A DNA stretch of 64,000 bases from Isoetes taiwanensis (GCA_021234155.1 JAJEKV010000237.1:124001-188000); one strand, 5' to 3'. Positions 23,015-35,747 are shown, numbered from the stretch's first letter. A program made the numbers and translations. The notes: generated by a model not told the origin, from the letters alone.

Positions 23015-23916
23015 AAACGAAATTTTAACCACCTTAAAATTTCGCCCTATTTCAGCTAAATTTTAAAAGGTGAAATTTCATGTTGACGTCGTGGCGGCGT
23101 TTTGGGCGGCGCCGCCTTCTCCCTCTGTTTCTGCCGATCTGTTTCTGCCTGCTCCCTGTTTCTTCCCCGCTAAAACCCACAGGCCTCGGCTTCTTGTTCA
23201 TAAGAAAGGGAAGACGAAAGAGGATCCAAGAGAGAATCGATGGGCTTCTTTGGATAAGTTGTGGGGCGATGTTCTTGGGGGCGCCTCAGGCGGGCCTTGG
23301 CGCCTCGAGAAAATCTCGCACCATCGCGACCACGCACCTCGACCTGTTTCTCCTTAGGTAACTAAGCTTAACTACCCAAATCGTTTAAATTTGCAGCCCG
23401 GATCTTCAATATTCTCTAAGCATTTGTTGTTTGCCCCTTGTTTTAAGACATGACAAGGAGGAAAAGTGGTGACTTCTCTGGGAAGAAATAGAACGAGTGA
23501 ACCGGGCGATTAACGTAAAACCCCCTCTGCTAAGGACCGCTTGCTCCCGTTGTGAAGAACCTCGAGCCCATCTGAAGCTCTGAGGCAATGAATGAAGCTT
23601 TGATGCCGATCTTGCCGTTCTTAAGACAAATCCGGTGGCCCTAGACAGAAACGAGCTCCCCTTTTCTCATGATCAAGGTTGGATCATGATTCACGGCTTG
23701 CTTCTCTCATTTTCTTTCTTCAGTGCATGAATCCGGTTGAAGTGGAGGTATTTCTTTCTGTCTTGAATCAGATATCTCAAGAACAGGCTGATTTTCTGAT
23801 TTTTTCTTCTTTCGTGCATGAATTTGGCTGAATCAGAGGTGTTTTTTTCGGGCCTGAACCAGAGATCCTCATGAACGGGCTAAAATTTTAAGGTAGTTAA
23901 AATTTCGTCGGAGAAT
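23015..23916. repeat. Inverted-repeat pair ACGAAATTTTAAC...GTTAAAATTTCGT
   Basis: About 30 bp at 23,019-23,050 (acgaaattttaaccacctta and aaatttcgccc) is repeated inverted at 23,880-23,910 (gggctaaaattttaaggtag and ttaaaatttcgt). The enclosed ~830 bp has no convincing gene; the open frames at 23,070-23,361 are GC-rich and overlap on the same strand in different frames. It could be a non-autonomous element or part of a larger foldback unit with the hairpin at 23,914. Confidence 0.5.
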
Positions 23917-24028
23917 TTCAATCGCCATGAAATTTCTTGTGGAAATTTTCAGCTGACCTGGCGGCGCCGCTCGTGGCCCGCCAGGTCTGCTGAAAATTTC
24001 CACAAGAAATTTCAAGGCGATTGAAATT
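23914..24028. repeat. Near-perfect hairpin, 51-nt arms
   Basis: Arms at 23,914-23,964 and 23,978-24,028 pair at about 49 of 51 positions around a 13-nt GC-rich loop. Mismatches are limited to the ccat/cctt and gctga/gcaga positions. The hairpin sits about 300 bp downstream of the reductase gene end. Such a long, nearly perfect stem could generate dicer products if transcribed, or it could be the centre of a young foldback element. Confidence 0.75.
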
Positions 24029-24332
24029 ACTCCTTCCAAAATTCCCTTTCCCCAAGTTTGTATGCTGGAGGCCATGACCCCATATCGGTCTAATCCTCGA
24101 TCTCTCATATTATTTATTATTTTACTTAAGCATGTCATCTGACCTTCTGAGGAATAGGCATCCAGTTGCCTTTTGTGGAAATCCGGTTGGTTATCATGTC
24201 CTAACTATCGTTATACACAAAGAAGGAGCCCATTACTACGTCAGTTTTCTGTGCCAAGAATACTTACTTCATTTTGCATTCTCTTCTTAACAAACAAGTT
24301 AAAACTACCGTTCCAGATATATAATACAAAGT

Positions 24333-27255
24333 CTAGTTAACTATGCCCATTTCCTGCAAGCTCACCACAGTTTCTGTAATTGCCTGCTCAACAGGTGTGT
24401 AAACGAGTCCCAGTTGTTGCAACTTGCTTGATGTCAAACTAGATGGACGCAAAGATCCACTAAGCTCATCAGGGAACCTGTAGCAAATACATAAATATCA
24501 GGCTTACTGAGATAAATTATTTTCCTTTTGAGAACAAACATAGATGGACTACAGATAAATGGACTATTGTTTCTTTCCAGATTGTCAAGGAAGAACAGGA
24601 GCTAAGAAGCAAGATGCTTGAGTTTGTTGTGCACTGGTCCAATAGCTAGCTCTTTATGCGTGAGATTGCTAGCTATATTATAATTTAATCTGCATACATC
24701 TTTACTGAATATCTTTTCCACTCATTTCAAATTGAAAACCCATACATCAATGATATATCAACTTTAGGACGTACTTGTATGGCAAAGTGTACTGTGTAAA
24801 TCGTTCCTTTAAAAAACCAATGATATCTTTCATGTGGATTATTTCTGCACAGCAAGTATAGCGACCAGAAGCTTCAGGCTTTTCATATGCTAGCAAATGA
24901 GCATCAGCTACATCCTTCACATGCACCAATGCTTGGTACATATTTGCATATGTATCAGATGAACCTGCAGCCAGCAAAGAACTTATTTAATAGAACCTAA
25001 CTGCAATTCTAATGGTATTTACAAATTTTTGGACCACAAATATTACCATCTAGGAGCCGTTTGAGAACTCCATTGCTTGCACTAAGCGTCGGTGAAAGAG
25101 AAGGTCCCACCACGAGTGTTGGCAATATTACGACAAGATCCACTTGAAGATCCTTAGAAAGCTTCCAAGCTAATTTTTCTGACACCGTTTTTGCATAAAA
25201 ATAGTAATCCTGGATGTAAAATGATGGTTTTCAGATAGGCTTTAAGTGCAAAACTTCAATATTCCATCCTGGGGTAGTCAATGGGAATGGTTCTCTTTCA
25301 GGTTGCTGGTGTAACCATTTGTGGAATGCAAAGATGAGAAGCTTCTTAGCTATTGCTTTAATGATCCCTATTACATATCCTTGACGTTCATATATTACGT
25401 CGAAATAGGCAATTTTACCATAACCGCAAAGGTCTGCATATTTGACAATTTGAGAATGGGTATAAAAAGGAAATATACAAGGCAACAGCATATAGTATTT
25501 TTTGTAGAGACATTGTTATGAACACAGAACATGCAATGGACGTTTTGAACAACAGTACATCGTTTGTATTAATGATGGGATTACATAAAAATAAATGGAG
25601 CTTACCTTGTTCTGCAAACAATAATCTGCGTCACTCCAGCACTCATCATCTAATCTTGCAATTGGTCTGCTAGGATCTGCAATTACAGCTGCGCTTGACG
25701 ATGTCATGACAACACGCCTGACCTTTGCCTCTGCAGATGCTCTAATTACATTATCTACCCCTTTAAGAGCAGGTTCTACCACCTCCTGTCAGGTACAAAA
25801 AGCACGCTTAAAATCACAATATAGTTCTGCTTGAAGGACCATTTCATGCGTCTATTTCCTATGTAAAATGTGCATGGTCTTTTCGGTACCTGATTGGATA
25901 GCTATAATTTTTTATGAAAATGTTAATTAATCTGCCAACAGCTAGTTGTATATGGGTCTGACATTCATCTAATTCCAGAACTGTTATTATCTCTTCTTTC
26001 TCTTAGTCAATTTTGCTACTAATTGAAAAATTGTCCCCTTTCCTGCCAATTACTAATCACTCGAGTTGCAACAATGACTCTTTCTTCTTTCCCAGCAATT
26101 CAATGCTTTGCTTGAGACAATAAATTTAACATCCTGTTATAAGAATACCCTTCTTCTAGGTGAGATCTTAAGTAAATAATGCTGTCTAAGAAAATGGATC
26201 AAATAAGAACCATTTGTACAGGAGCGTTCACGTAGATCTATCTCACATCCTGACCACTTGATATTTCTTGGTCATTGCCAACCTCAGTCAAAGTCAATAA
26301 GAATAAGTGAACACTTGCAACATCTGTGCACAACTGCACGTTTGTTAAGGATCAGACCTTTTTGTGTCAGCTTGTAACGATAGAACAGCATGAAACAAAG
26401 AAAGGATGGAGGAGGGAGGAAAGAGGGAGAAGGTTTTTCTTTGAAAGATTACTAAAATTTACCCATGAAGTCTATGAAAAAAACCTATGAGAATTACATA
26501 GTTGGATATGAACAAGACTTATGTACAGGTAATATGTTAATCATCAATCATATTGTAGGTTATGATAGTAGAGTTATATTTGTGCTGCTGCTTGATAGTG
26601 TAAATGTGAAACTTAAACTTTTCTAGCATGTTATCTTTCACAATCTCCTTATAAGTAAAAATGGCGCCACACTATACAACCATTCTTTTCCAGCTGATTT
26701 ACTCAGTCAAGGGTTTAGTTTGGCTTTCATATTTAATTCGTGATCGATTAACTTACAGACATTAATTATAACGCGTAAATATGCAAACTACAATCATTCT
26801 ACTGAGCCGAGCTTATTTTATAAGACGGACACATAGCTCAGTTTGAAACAGTTTAAGAAGGTAATTATGCACCTTGGGGTCTTGAAATATGCCGGCAACA
26901 GGGCAAGCAGTATGGAAAACTCCTTCACATCCATCAATGGCAGACTGCACGGCAACGTAATCCATAATATCAGCCTTAACGAGTGTGAGTCTGTCAGAAG
27001 CTCCTTCCAGCTTTTGCAGATGCCCAACCTTCTTCTCATCGGCTAAAGAAGTAGAAGAATTAGAATGTCAAAAAAGAGAGGAACAATGATAAAAATTTTA
27101 ACGTTGAATGGGACCACAAGGGCCATGGGACGAAGCATACTTGGATCTCTGACGGTAGCTCGGACATGGTAGCCACTCTGAAGAAGGCGGCAAACGATCC
27201 ACGAAGCTATAAACCCATTTGCTCCGGTAACACACACAAGCTTGTTAGATGCCAT
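24333..27255 (-). CDS. Cinnamoyl-CoA-reductase-like NADPH reductase (extended SDR)
   Basis: Six exons with GT-AG borders (27255-27141, 27042-26873, 25785-25606, 25209-25047, 24964-24775, 24477-24333) give an uninterrupted 320-aa protein, normal for the CCR/DFR family. The N-terminus [15 protein letters not shown] holds the Rossmann nucleotide-binding motif (GANGFIA, residues 11-17), followed by VRATVRDP. The catalytic Ser lies in [10 protein letters not shown] (about 124-126) and the Tyr-Lys pair is YFYAK (158-162). The bona fide CCR signature NWYCYGK is replaced by DYYFYAK, so this is a CCR-like enzyme and substrate should not be assumed. [16 protein letters not shown] (about 222-237) is the usual C-terminal family block. 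Family members reduce cinnamoyl-CoA, flavonoid or polyketide carbonyls with NADPH in the cytosol. Exon number and phases look ordinary, and nothing indicates decay. Confidence 0.9.
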
Positions 27256-28532
27256 AAATACAAGACAAAATTAGCCAAAAGAAGCACTTTTTGTTGAAGA
27301 ATGTAGGATACAATTTAGCAGGTGCAGTTTTACATAAATTAACTTACAACGTATTCGTATTCTGCTCTTTCCTCCAATCGCGTCTCTTTCCTATCTCTTT
27401 CCTACACTCGTCTTTCGCCACATGTCATAATTTTATTTCCATGAATATCGAAGGCAGTTTCTTTGGCAATTTCCATATACATGAATGTCAAAACATTCCT
27501 GGGATGGAAAGCAAGCGACGCGTGGTAGCGCAGAGCCTGGTTGACATCCCAGGAATGTCAAGTAAATTGACATTCCTGTTACGTGGACGACACTTACATG
27601 TCACCCTGCGTGGCCCAAAAATCTCATGGTTCCCCTTTCACTCTTTCTTTCTTTCTTACCTCGTCTGGCCGTGAAGAAGAGGCATTGCCGGATCGTTTGG
27701 TCGAGCGCCAGTGGCGCTTGGGGCATGCAATGTCCGTCTTTGCGATTTTGATTTGGTGCTGGCAATTTTGGGACAATTTTGGAGCAGTTTCAAGGTTCTA
27801 TTTTTTAGGTATCTTTTGGCGACTTTCATCAGTTTCTTGTTGATTCTAGCGAGTTTCTTGTTGATTCTGGCGAGTTTGACTCTTTATTTTTTCGATTTTG
27901 GCAGTTTCAGTGAGATCTTAACTTTTGGAGCATCCTGCCGGCTGCATTCTTCGTCAAGATTGGTTTGAAGTCGATCTTTACTCGATATTCTATCTGTTTA
28001 AGGTTAAGGTTCCTTGTTTTTTACTATAGGCTTTATGTTTAGCGTTTTTTTATAACTGTAGTTCATATCTTAGTCTTAGATTTATGTTTTTTCCATATCT
28101 CAGACTTATTCTCCTTGTGTAGGTTGAAGATTCTTCTGTGGGAGTTCTGGAGGTTGGATCATGGGTTTCACTATGATTATTATCTTGCATGTAATATATT
28201 TCTTGTTTGGAGGTCCTGAAAGTAGTCATTGGAGACTTGCAGGCATGGAATTGACTGATCTGCATATGTCTGAGGTTGATGGCAGTTCTAAAGGTTCAGT
28301 TTTATCTGATATTACTAACATGCAGGATGAAGAGATATCTTTTGAAGAGGAATTTTGTGATGAAACCATTACTAAATATCTGAAAGAAGCAGAATCGAAA
28401 GGGCATTTAAATGTGGTTATTCCATGTATTGCATCTGAGATTGATAAAGAGAATTCAGGTAAAGCATGAGTTCTCTTTCTAGAATTGGATCAAGACTTGT
28501 TTGAGGAAGTTCGCGAGGGAGGAATCAGCAAA
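27256..28532 (+). other. Upstream region of the reductase, with hairpin repeat and a doubtful 102-aa ORF
   Basis: At 27,480-27,580 ACATTCCTGGGATG pairs with CATCCCAGGAATGT, and the flanks resemble the hairpin at 13,735. From 27,770 to 27,960 the phrase ttcttgttgattctggcgag is nearly duplicated in pyrimidine-rich, leader-like sequence. A plus-strand frame at 28,161-28,469 (102 aa) has a hydrophobic start, then an acidic stretch (MQDEEISFEEEFCDE). It could be an exon of an unknown gene, but I see no homology and no clear splice partners. Confidence 0.3.
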
Positions 28533-29082
28533 CATTAGGGATTTTTTGAGATCATAAAAGGGCCTTCTAAGAACTGCTGACTAAGCTATATGAACTACCA
28601 ATCAGAAAACAGAACTGGTAATCCAGTCAGCAAAACAGTTATAACTAACTCACTGGATCACATTTTCTAGCATAAGTGTTGATAGAAAAGTCCAAATGAG
28701 CTCTTGTTTAGTGCAATAGATAGATCTCATTGAGATCTTTGCAACCTTGGGTGGTTTGCATATCTTTTAGCCCCGTAGGATAGTAAAAAATGGTAAAAAC
28801 TATATTTTTTGGAGTTTTGACAATCATAAGTGGTTAAAATATGTGCAAAGCACCTAAGGTTGGAAAGATCTCAACGAGATCTATCTATTGCACTAAACGA
28901 GAGCTCATTTGGACTTTTCTATCAAGAGTTATGTTAGAAAATGTGATCCAGTGAGTTAGTTATAACAGTTTTGCTGACTGGACCCGTCAGGCTCTGATTT
29001 CTGATTGGTAGTTCATTTATCTTCATTTGGCTTAGTTGGCATGTTTTGAAGGCCCTTTTTTAATCTCAAAAAAACCCTAATG
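28533..29082. mobile_element. CATTAG foldback element, copy 1 (about 550 bp)
   Basis: The termini CATTAGGGATTTTTTGAGAT and ATCTC(A)nCCCTAATG form inverted repeats of about 35 bp, with AAAAGGGCC/GGCCCTTTT just inside. The interior also folds: GATCCAGTGAGTTAGTTATA and GAAAAGTCCAAATGAGCTC on one side are mirrored on the other (28,640-28,760 against 28,850-28,970). The whole unit is therefore an imperfect palindrome without coding capacity. The length agrees with the two other complete copies. Confidence 0.75.
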
Positions 29083-29339
29083 TTCGAGACAAAAATACAG
29101 TGGGCTAGGAGACGTTTTGATAGTTAAAAGGCTCATGTGGAGCATTTTGTTGATAAAAAATAGAGGAACTCGATTTGAAGCAATTTGCAGATATGTTGGA
29201 GATCTTTATGCTTCAGATTGTGAAGTTAGACGGCAGCATGTTCCCTTCTAAAACATAATTATTTCACTACAAGAGAATAGGCAATTCAAGTCATTAGTTT
29301 CATCATTTATATACCTAAAATCATGACTTGAAATTTTTT

Positions 29340-30160
29340 AGAAACTGATACAATGAGTGACTATACCCATTGACGTAATAGCATCAGTGATATCGTCATC
29401 TATAACGTCAATAATAGTATCATTGCTCGTGATATCATCATCTATAACGTCAATAATAGTATCATCGCTCGTGATATCGTCATCTATAACGTCAATAATA
29501 TTATGTCATCCATCTTGACATAATAGTGTCATCTATTGTATCACTTTTATATCACCATTAGCACCACCTGTAGCGTCGACAATAGTATCAATGCTTGTGT
29601 CATCCATGATACAATAGTATCACCTGTGGCATCACTCTTATATCACCATTAATACCACCTATAGTGTTGTAATTAACATCATCTATCATGTCAATATATG
29701 TACCATAGCTAGTATCAACTATATTGTTATCAACAATGCCACATATAGTATCACTTGAAAGGTTATAAATTATAACATTAATAGTGTCAAATATAACACC
29801 ATATATAATCAGAGATAGTATCAAATATAATAGCATCTTTTGTCATTAATAGGACTGCCCATAATGCCATATATAGGGTCACAAATTATATCATTCCTAA
29901 AGCTATACTAGCCTCTAATAGTATCACATTTATAATCATACTAATCTTTGTGTCACATATAATATCATTTAGTTAGGCCAAATAATATCATCTCTAATAC
30001 CATTTTAATTACAAATTTTTTTATATATATAATACTCTTATTTTTGTTTTATGATTTTCCATTTTTTATTTCTATTTATTTTTATTGTTTATTCTTTTCT
30101 TTTTATTTTTCAAATTATATTTTTTTTTGTCTTTTTTTTTTTTTTTTTTTTTTATACAGC
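29340..30160. repeat. AT-rich degenerate satellite with 42-bp repeats and poly-T
   Basis: A 42-bp unit (gtgatatcgtcatctataac plus gtcaataatagtatcatcgct) is repeated about three times at 29,386-29,505. It then decays into several hundred bases of gtatcac/atatcacc/atcatc words up to about 30,000, ending in T-rich sequence with a run of more than 20 T near 30,130. Nothing here appears coding. Confidence 0.6.
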
Positions 30161-30314
30161 CCAAGATTTTGAAACCACAATATATTGCCCCAATATCAAA
30201 ACTTTTATTAATGATTTAGAGTTGATGGCAACTTTATATTAACTCAAATTCTCGAAACAAACATATAAAATTGGAAAGCAAGTAGCACAACAAAATTAAA
30301 ACTAAATATGTTCG

Positions 30315-32136
30315 AGTTATATAGCCGGCTCAGATTCTCCACGTCGAGAATAGATCTCCCATGCAATATCATTACATGTTTTCTTTTTCTTTGGTGGTGA
30401 TTGTCTTACACGTGATCCTTCATATTCATCTCCGCTACTTGAGTAGCTTCCAGGTGATGCACTTGACGAACTAGTGTTGCAGTCACTATCAGATGATTCA
30501 CTTGTTTCTTTCTCCTATATATCAACATCAAAAAGTTTTTTACAATAAGATACTATGAATTCAGAAATTTAATTTTGGTAATATATACCTCTTCATCGAC
30601 ACCAATTATGTCCAACTCCTCTTCTGATGCCTCCTTATCTTCTTATTCTTGATTATCAATATTTTTGTCATTATCCTGCATAGAAAGAAGACGACATCAT
30701 TAAAAAGCTATTTAAACCAAGACAAAAGACTACTTCCCTTCCTATCTACTTACCTTCTCAAAAAACTACTTTGGACTTAAAGGTGTATTTTGTGGCACCC
30801 TTGCCCACAAAATCCCTTGCATCATGCAAAAAGCACAACAGTAACAGTGTCAACATAAAAGACAAGACAATGCACATGACAAGAATAACAACATGATTAA
30901 TATTTAAACTTCTTTTTGGCTGCATCAGAAGAACAAAAATGATAATACATTAGCACTTAGAGTTTGTAAGTTGGTCTTATTTAACCTTCTCATATTGTTA
31001 TTATATCTTGGAGTGAATTGGAAGATTCTAACCATTATAATAAAGTGTTTGACATAAGATGATTCAGGCTGGAGCTTCATTAGCAATTAATTACATCTAT
31101 TCTACAAGCAATATCAGATTGGTATAGATATACCTATAATAGGAAGATGAGGTCTGCCATGATAGGATTTGTTTTTTAGTAATCCCTTGCAAAGTTATAT
31201 GCAGCCAAGTCTAAGTTATATTTCCCAGGCAGATGCATTGAAGCATGAGATAGATCAGATCAAAAGCAGGAGTCCAGATCAAAGCCAACATCACTTCCAT
31301 GAGAATAACAGACCTTGTAACAGATCAGATCTGATAAAGCAGATTATGGGGCTCACTACATTGGCACCTATAAGAAAGGGGCAAAGAGTAGGCTAAGGTG
31401 AACGTAAATCTTAATGGATATTAAAGCTAAGAAGAAGGCGCGCTTAGTACTTTTGGCTTTTAGAACTAGATTAGAAATAGAAGTAAAATTGTACCTTCTT
31501 ATCGGAGACTTCTTGATCTTTGATCCATCGCTGAAAACCATCCGCTTTTTTATCCCATCAAGTTGTGCGTCTGTGGGATAACCACTGGAGTGTTTGAACT
31601 GCATGATTATTTAAAACTAGAAAGAGCTAAAATATAAGATGCATATTTAAAGACATCATACAAATTCTGTTTTGATGTAATCGTCTTCACCAGAGCATGT
31701 GCTTTGCTTCCCCTTCCTCGCAGCAGCAGCTCGTATAGAATGAGCATATACCTTTTTACTATCTTCTAAAAACAGGTCTCAAGAATCTTGCCTGACCTCA
31801 TTGGGCTTATCTGTGGTAGGATCTTCTCTTACTTCTTTCCTCAATTTAGTTCTGCAAAAAACACAAGCATGTAAGATCCAAAAGAAAGATTTATAATACA
31901 AATCTTATAATGCGATATGCTATCCTGTAATGGTTCCATCTACGGCCAAGTTTTTTTAAGACATGATGTTTAGAGAACCCAACACCATAATGCACCTTCA
32001 ACTCCGAAATTACGCGCGCCTTATGGCTCTTCTTCACATGATCATGACAATGAGATTTTATATACTCTGCTACTGAAATCAGAAACTTCTTTCCTGCACT
32101 AGCCATATGGATTTGCCTGGCTCCATTTACACACAC
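30315..32136 (-). pseudogene. Unidentified multi-exon gene remnant, possibly transposon-derived
   Basis: Minus-strand pieces line up with plausible splice borders. 32,136-31,891 encodes MASAGKKFLISVAEYIKSHC and ends KKLGRRWNHYR. 31,855-31,680 encodes KKVYAHSIRAAAARKGKQS. 31,604-31,500 encodes SGYPTDAQLDGIKKRMVFSD. Then come acidic segments (30,680-30,590 and 30,515-30,325) with a Ser-rich SSSSASPGSYSSSGDEYEGS and a basic PPKKKKT before a TAA. In-frame stops occur near 31,780 and 30,640. The LGRRWNHYR phrase is reminiscent of the basic region of plant En/Spm-associated transposase proteins, but the match is too short to rely on. An acidic, serine-rich C-terminus is typical of nuclear proteins. 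Confidence 0.35.
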
Positions 32137-32433
32137 CTAATAATAAAAAACATTGTAACTTACTAAAGCATATGTATAAGAAGAGCAGCAACATCACAGT
32201 AAAATAGTATAACAACATGTTACAACTTTATAATATGGTATGAGCATGTCCTTGGTTTCCTCAATGACTTGTCCCTTGCGGTGAACAGTTGTAGTACTTG
32301 GATGGCACTTTCATACCATTGGTGTCAAAAGTAATTACATGTACTACCATTGGTGTTGTCCAAAAAACAAAGGTCACAGTAGCAATCCTTGCAAACAAGT
32401 ATTTAAAAGACCAAAGTAAAGATTTTTGGTACC

Positions 32434-32984
32434 AGAGGTAATTTGAGATCTCCTTTTGTCCCCATAAGAATCCTCCAATAGAATGAGTACTCTACATCAA
32501 ACTGCAATTAATGCAGCATTAACAACTTCATTGCTGTCGTTTTTTCCCTATAACTTTTGATCTACTCATGAAAATGCTGCGGCGTTTGTTGCATTAGATG
32601 CAGAATGAAAAGATCTTTCAAGTGATATATGGTTATGATGTATTTCAATACAAGCCATATGTGTTAACCTTAAAAAATATGGTTTTTTGCTCTTTTCTTA
32701 TATATTTACATCCCAAAAGATATAACAATGGATTGTCATTAGAAAGATCTTGAGGAGACGAATCTATTGCCACAAATAGTGTTCGAATCGGAGTTTTTGA
32801 TCAAAAGTTATAGTAGAAAAATGACACTGCAAAAGTTAGTTAGAACTGCATTAATTACTGCTGCCACATAATACTGGAATAAAATACACTGGAGCCCTTC
32901 TCTTATTGGACAGTTTAAAAAGCTGATGTGGCTTTTTAAGCATCCCTTAATGGGACAAAATGAGATCTCAAATTACCTCTAATG
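32434..32984. mobile_element. CATTAG foldback element, copy 2, inserted in copia-1
   Basis: The inverted termini AGAGGTAATTTGAGATCTC and GAGATCTCAAATTACCTCT (then AATG) align with the ends of copies 1 and 3, and AAAATG/GACAAAA blocks lie just inside. Inner arms around ATAACTTTTGAT (about 32,551) and ATCAAAAGTTATA (about 32,799) mirror each other. The insertion cuts copia-1 pol at the start of its reverse transcriptase. The right terminus supplies the stop codon that now ends the pol frame at 32,979. Confidence 0.75.
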
Positions 32985-35725
32985 CATGGCCTTTTTCCAT
33001 TCTTCTGCATTAACACTTTCTAAGGCCTGTTCAACTGTTTTGGGTATTTCAGTATCTTCGATTATTGCCATAATTTGTTCTATTTCATCCTCTGCTTGAT
33101 TTGGTTCCAACCTTTTGCTGCCACCTAAAAGGTTTCTTCCATAAGCCTCTTTGTCAAAATTAATTTCATCGTGCAACCTTTGTGCTTCTGTTCTCCTTTT
33201 TCGAGACTTTTTCTCTGGTGCTTTATCTGCTTCAGGGGCTTCTGTTTCAACTTCAGATCTCTGAGTTTGAGGTATTTGATGTGCAGCTGATCCATTTATT
33301 TTATCCTCCTCCCCATTTATTTTATTCTCCTCCTCCTCTTCATAATCAATTTGATTGTTAGTCATTTCAGAAGCTTGAGTAGTAGGCAGTTCCTTTTGAA
33401 CTTGATGTCTATGTTTGTACAAAACATCTTCACAGAATATCACATCCCTACTAATCACAATATTTTTATTTTCTGGAATAAAAATTCTATAGCCTTTTGA
33501 GTGGCTATCATAGCCTACAAGAAAACCAATCTCAGCTTTAGCATCAAGCTTTTTCCTGAGCTCATCTGGTTTATGAACATAAGCCAAGCAGCCATAAACC
33601 TTAAATTTTTCATAATTAATTTCTGAACCTTCTCCATACCACATTAAATCAGGAATATTCCCTTGCAAGCTTGAGGAAGGCAACTTATTTTGTATGGTAT
33701 TGGTTGTTAATAAGGCTTCTTCCCATAAATAATTTGGCAATCCACTGTTTTTAATCATTGACCTGACTGCATTCATGAGTGTCCTATTTCTTCTTTCTGC
33801 TACTCCATTTTGTTGGGGACTGTATCTACATGTTAATTGTCTCCTGATGCCATTTGCAACACAAAAGGTTTTAAACTTGGCTGAAAGATACTCTCCCCCT
33901 CTGTCAGATCTTATGCATTTTAATTTCTTACCTGTTTGCCTTTCTGACTCTGCAACAAACTGTTTGAAGGCTATCAAAGCTTGAGATTTGTTGGCTAACA
34001 AATAACATTTGCATTTTCTGGTATAGTCATCAATGAATGTGATAGAATACCTTTTGTTTGTCCTTCCTCTGACATTTAAAGGTCCACATAAGTCAGTATG
34101 AACCAATTCCAGTATCTCCTTACTTTTTTTCTTTGCTCTGAGAAAAGGTAATCTATTAATTTTGCCAAGCATGCACCCTTCACATATATGTCCCTTTTCC
34201 TGATTTTCATATTGAATGAATCCTTTCCTTGCTAAAAGCTTTAGATTGTTTGAATGAGTATGAGCTAGTCGATTATGCCATAGCTCAAATTCAGATATCA
34301 TTAAAACATTGCAAGATGGGCTATTGTTATGATCCAACTGAAAAAGTCTACCAACTCTTTTGGCATGAAACTTAATTTTATTATCAAAACAAATATTACA
34401 ACCATCATCATCAAAGATGACTTTGTAGCCCAAGTCTACTAACTGACTAACTGATATTAGATTTTTAATAATGCCAGGTACACACAAAACATTTTTGATA
34501 TCTACAAGATTTCCATGCAAATCCCATAATTGCAGCAGCCCTCTTCCTTCAATCCTTTGCAAGGCTCCATTTTCTACTTGGACACTCCTAGCTTCTCCTT
34601 GTTCCAAGTTTTTAAGTAGCTCAGCAGAGTGGACTACTGATCTTTCAGCTCCACTATCAACTACAAGAGCATGAGATAACTTATTAGTATTGACTTTATC
34701 TTCAAGAACAGAATTTAACAAGTTTACCTCATCTTCATCTATGATTTTTCCAGTTTCTTCATGCTCTTGTGCAATAAAGGTGCTAGCAGGTTTCTTTGCT
34801 CCTCCTCGACCTCTACCCCTGCTAGAACTACCCCTTCCTCTTTCAAATTCCTTAGGTGTAGGACATTTAGAAGCAAGATGTCCTTGGCCACCACAAGTAT
34901 AGCAGAAAAATTCATTTCTTTTGAGCTTAGGGCAATTATTTTTTGACATGGCGGGCTCATGACAAAAATAACAAATAATCCTATCCGACCTTTTTCTTGT
35001 TTTTGCCAAAGATACAAAATTTCAGTTTCTTCTTCAGTTCCTTTGGTCACTTTTTTCTGCTCCACTTCTGTTCTAATGATAGTTTCAGCTTCTTCTCTGT
35101 TCTTGGCAACATTTCTAATAAACAACCCTAGTTGTTCATTATCTACAATACCCCTTGCAATTGCCAAAACCTGATACCTATCAGTGAGCTCTACTCCAGC
35201 TCCTCCTAGATCAGCCACTATATTGTCAAATTTATTAAAGAAATCTGACACATCATCCTCCTCATGCAATTTAAGATTTCTGAGTTCTTTGTCCAGTAAA
35301 TCAATTTGTGAAGAAGTTTTCTCCTCATAATGCTTAAGCATGAACAACCACATCTCTCTAGGACTCTTATTTCTCAACTTCAGCCTAATTGTAGGACTAA
35401 CCTTTGAGGCAATAATCCCTTGTGCTTCTTTGAGCTTGGCCAAATTTGGACGGCTTCTTGCTCCAGTACTGGCAGTGTCTGCCACACTAGCAGAATATGC
35501 ATCTCCTCCTGAACCTTCTGCAGTGGATGCAGCAGCAACAACTCTTCTGCTTGTAGTTGCACCAGCTACTCCTGCACTACTATCAGCAGCATTAGGGTCA
35601 ACTAAATCCCACAAATCCTCAACTTCAAGTATATGCTTTATAGCATCCTTCCAGATCTGAAAGCCAGGCCCTCCTTTATAGACTTCAACAGTGGCCAAGA
35701 GGCCAGCACCAAATTGGCTAGACAT
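32979..35725 (-). pseudogene. Copia-1 gag-pol (Gag, protease, integrase), frameshifted and truncated
   Basis: Gag begins MSSQFGAGLLATVEVYKGG at 35,725, with the usual DLVDPN and KSPREMWLFMLKHYE blocks of copia Gag. A one-base shift near 35,010-35,030 separates it from the frame that carries the zinc knuckles. The first knuckle (CYFCHEPAMSKNNC) has lost its His; the second (CYTCGGQGHLASKC) is complete. The protease active site is VVDSGAERSVV. Integrase shows its HHCC finger (HNRLAHTHSN to CEGCMLGK). The DDE residues are in VHTDLCGPL, FIDDYTRK and QQNGVAERRNR. After a long linker the frame ends at EEWKKAMH plus a stop contributed by the inserted element. Copia Gag-Pol is normally one frame, so this copy is dead. 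Confidence 0.9.
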
Positions 35726-35747
35726 ATCACCTATGAATGATAAACCT

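Noticed and set aside
23070-23361. Two GC-rich plus-strand frames of 93-95 aa
   Set aside because: They overlap in different frames, lack any recognisable domain and lie within an inverted-repeat unit.
30051-30242. Phe-rich 63-aa frame
   Set aside because: It is a translation of the T-rich run at 30,050-30,155.
34990-35040. Programmed frameshift between copia-1 gag and pol
   Set aside because: Copia elements normally use a single frame, no slippery site with a clear downstream structure is visible, and the copy is otherwise dead; a simple one-base mutation is more likely.
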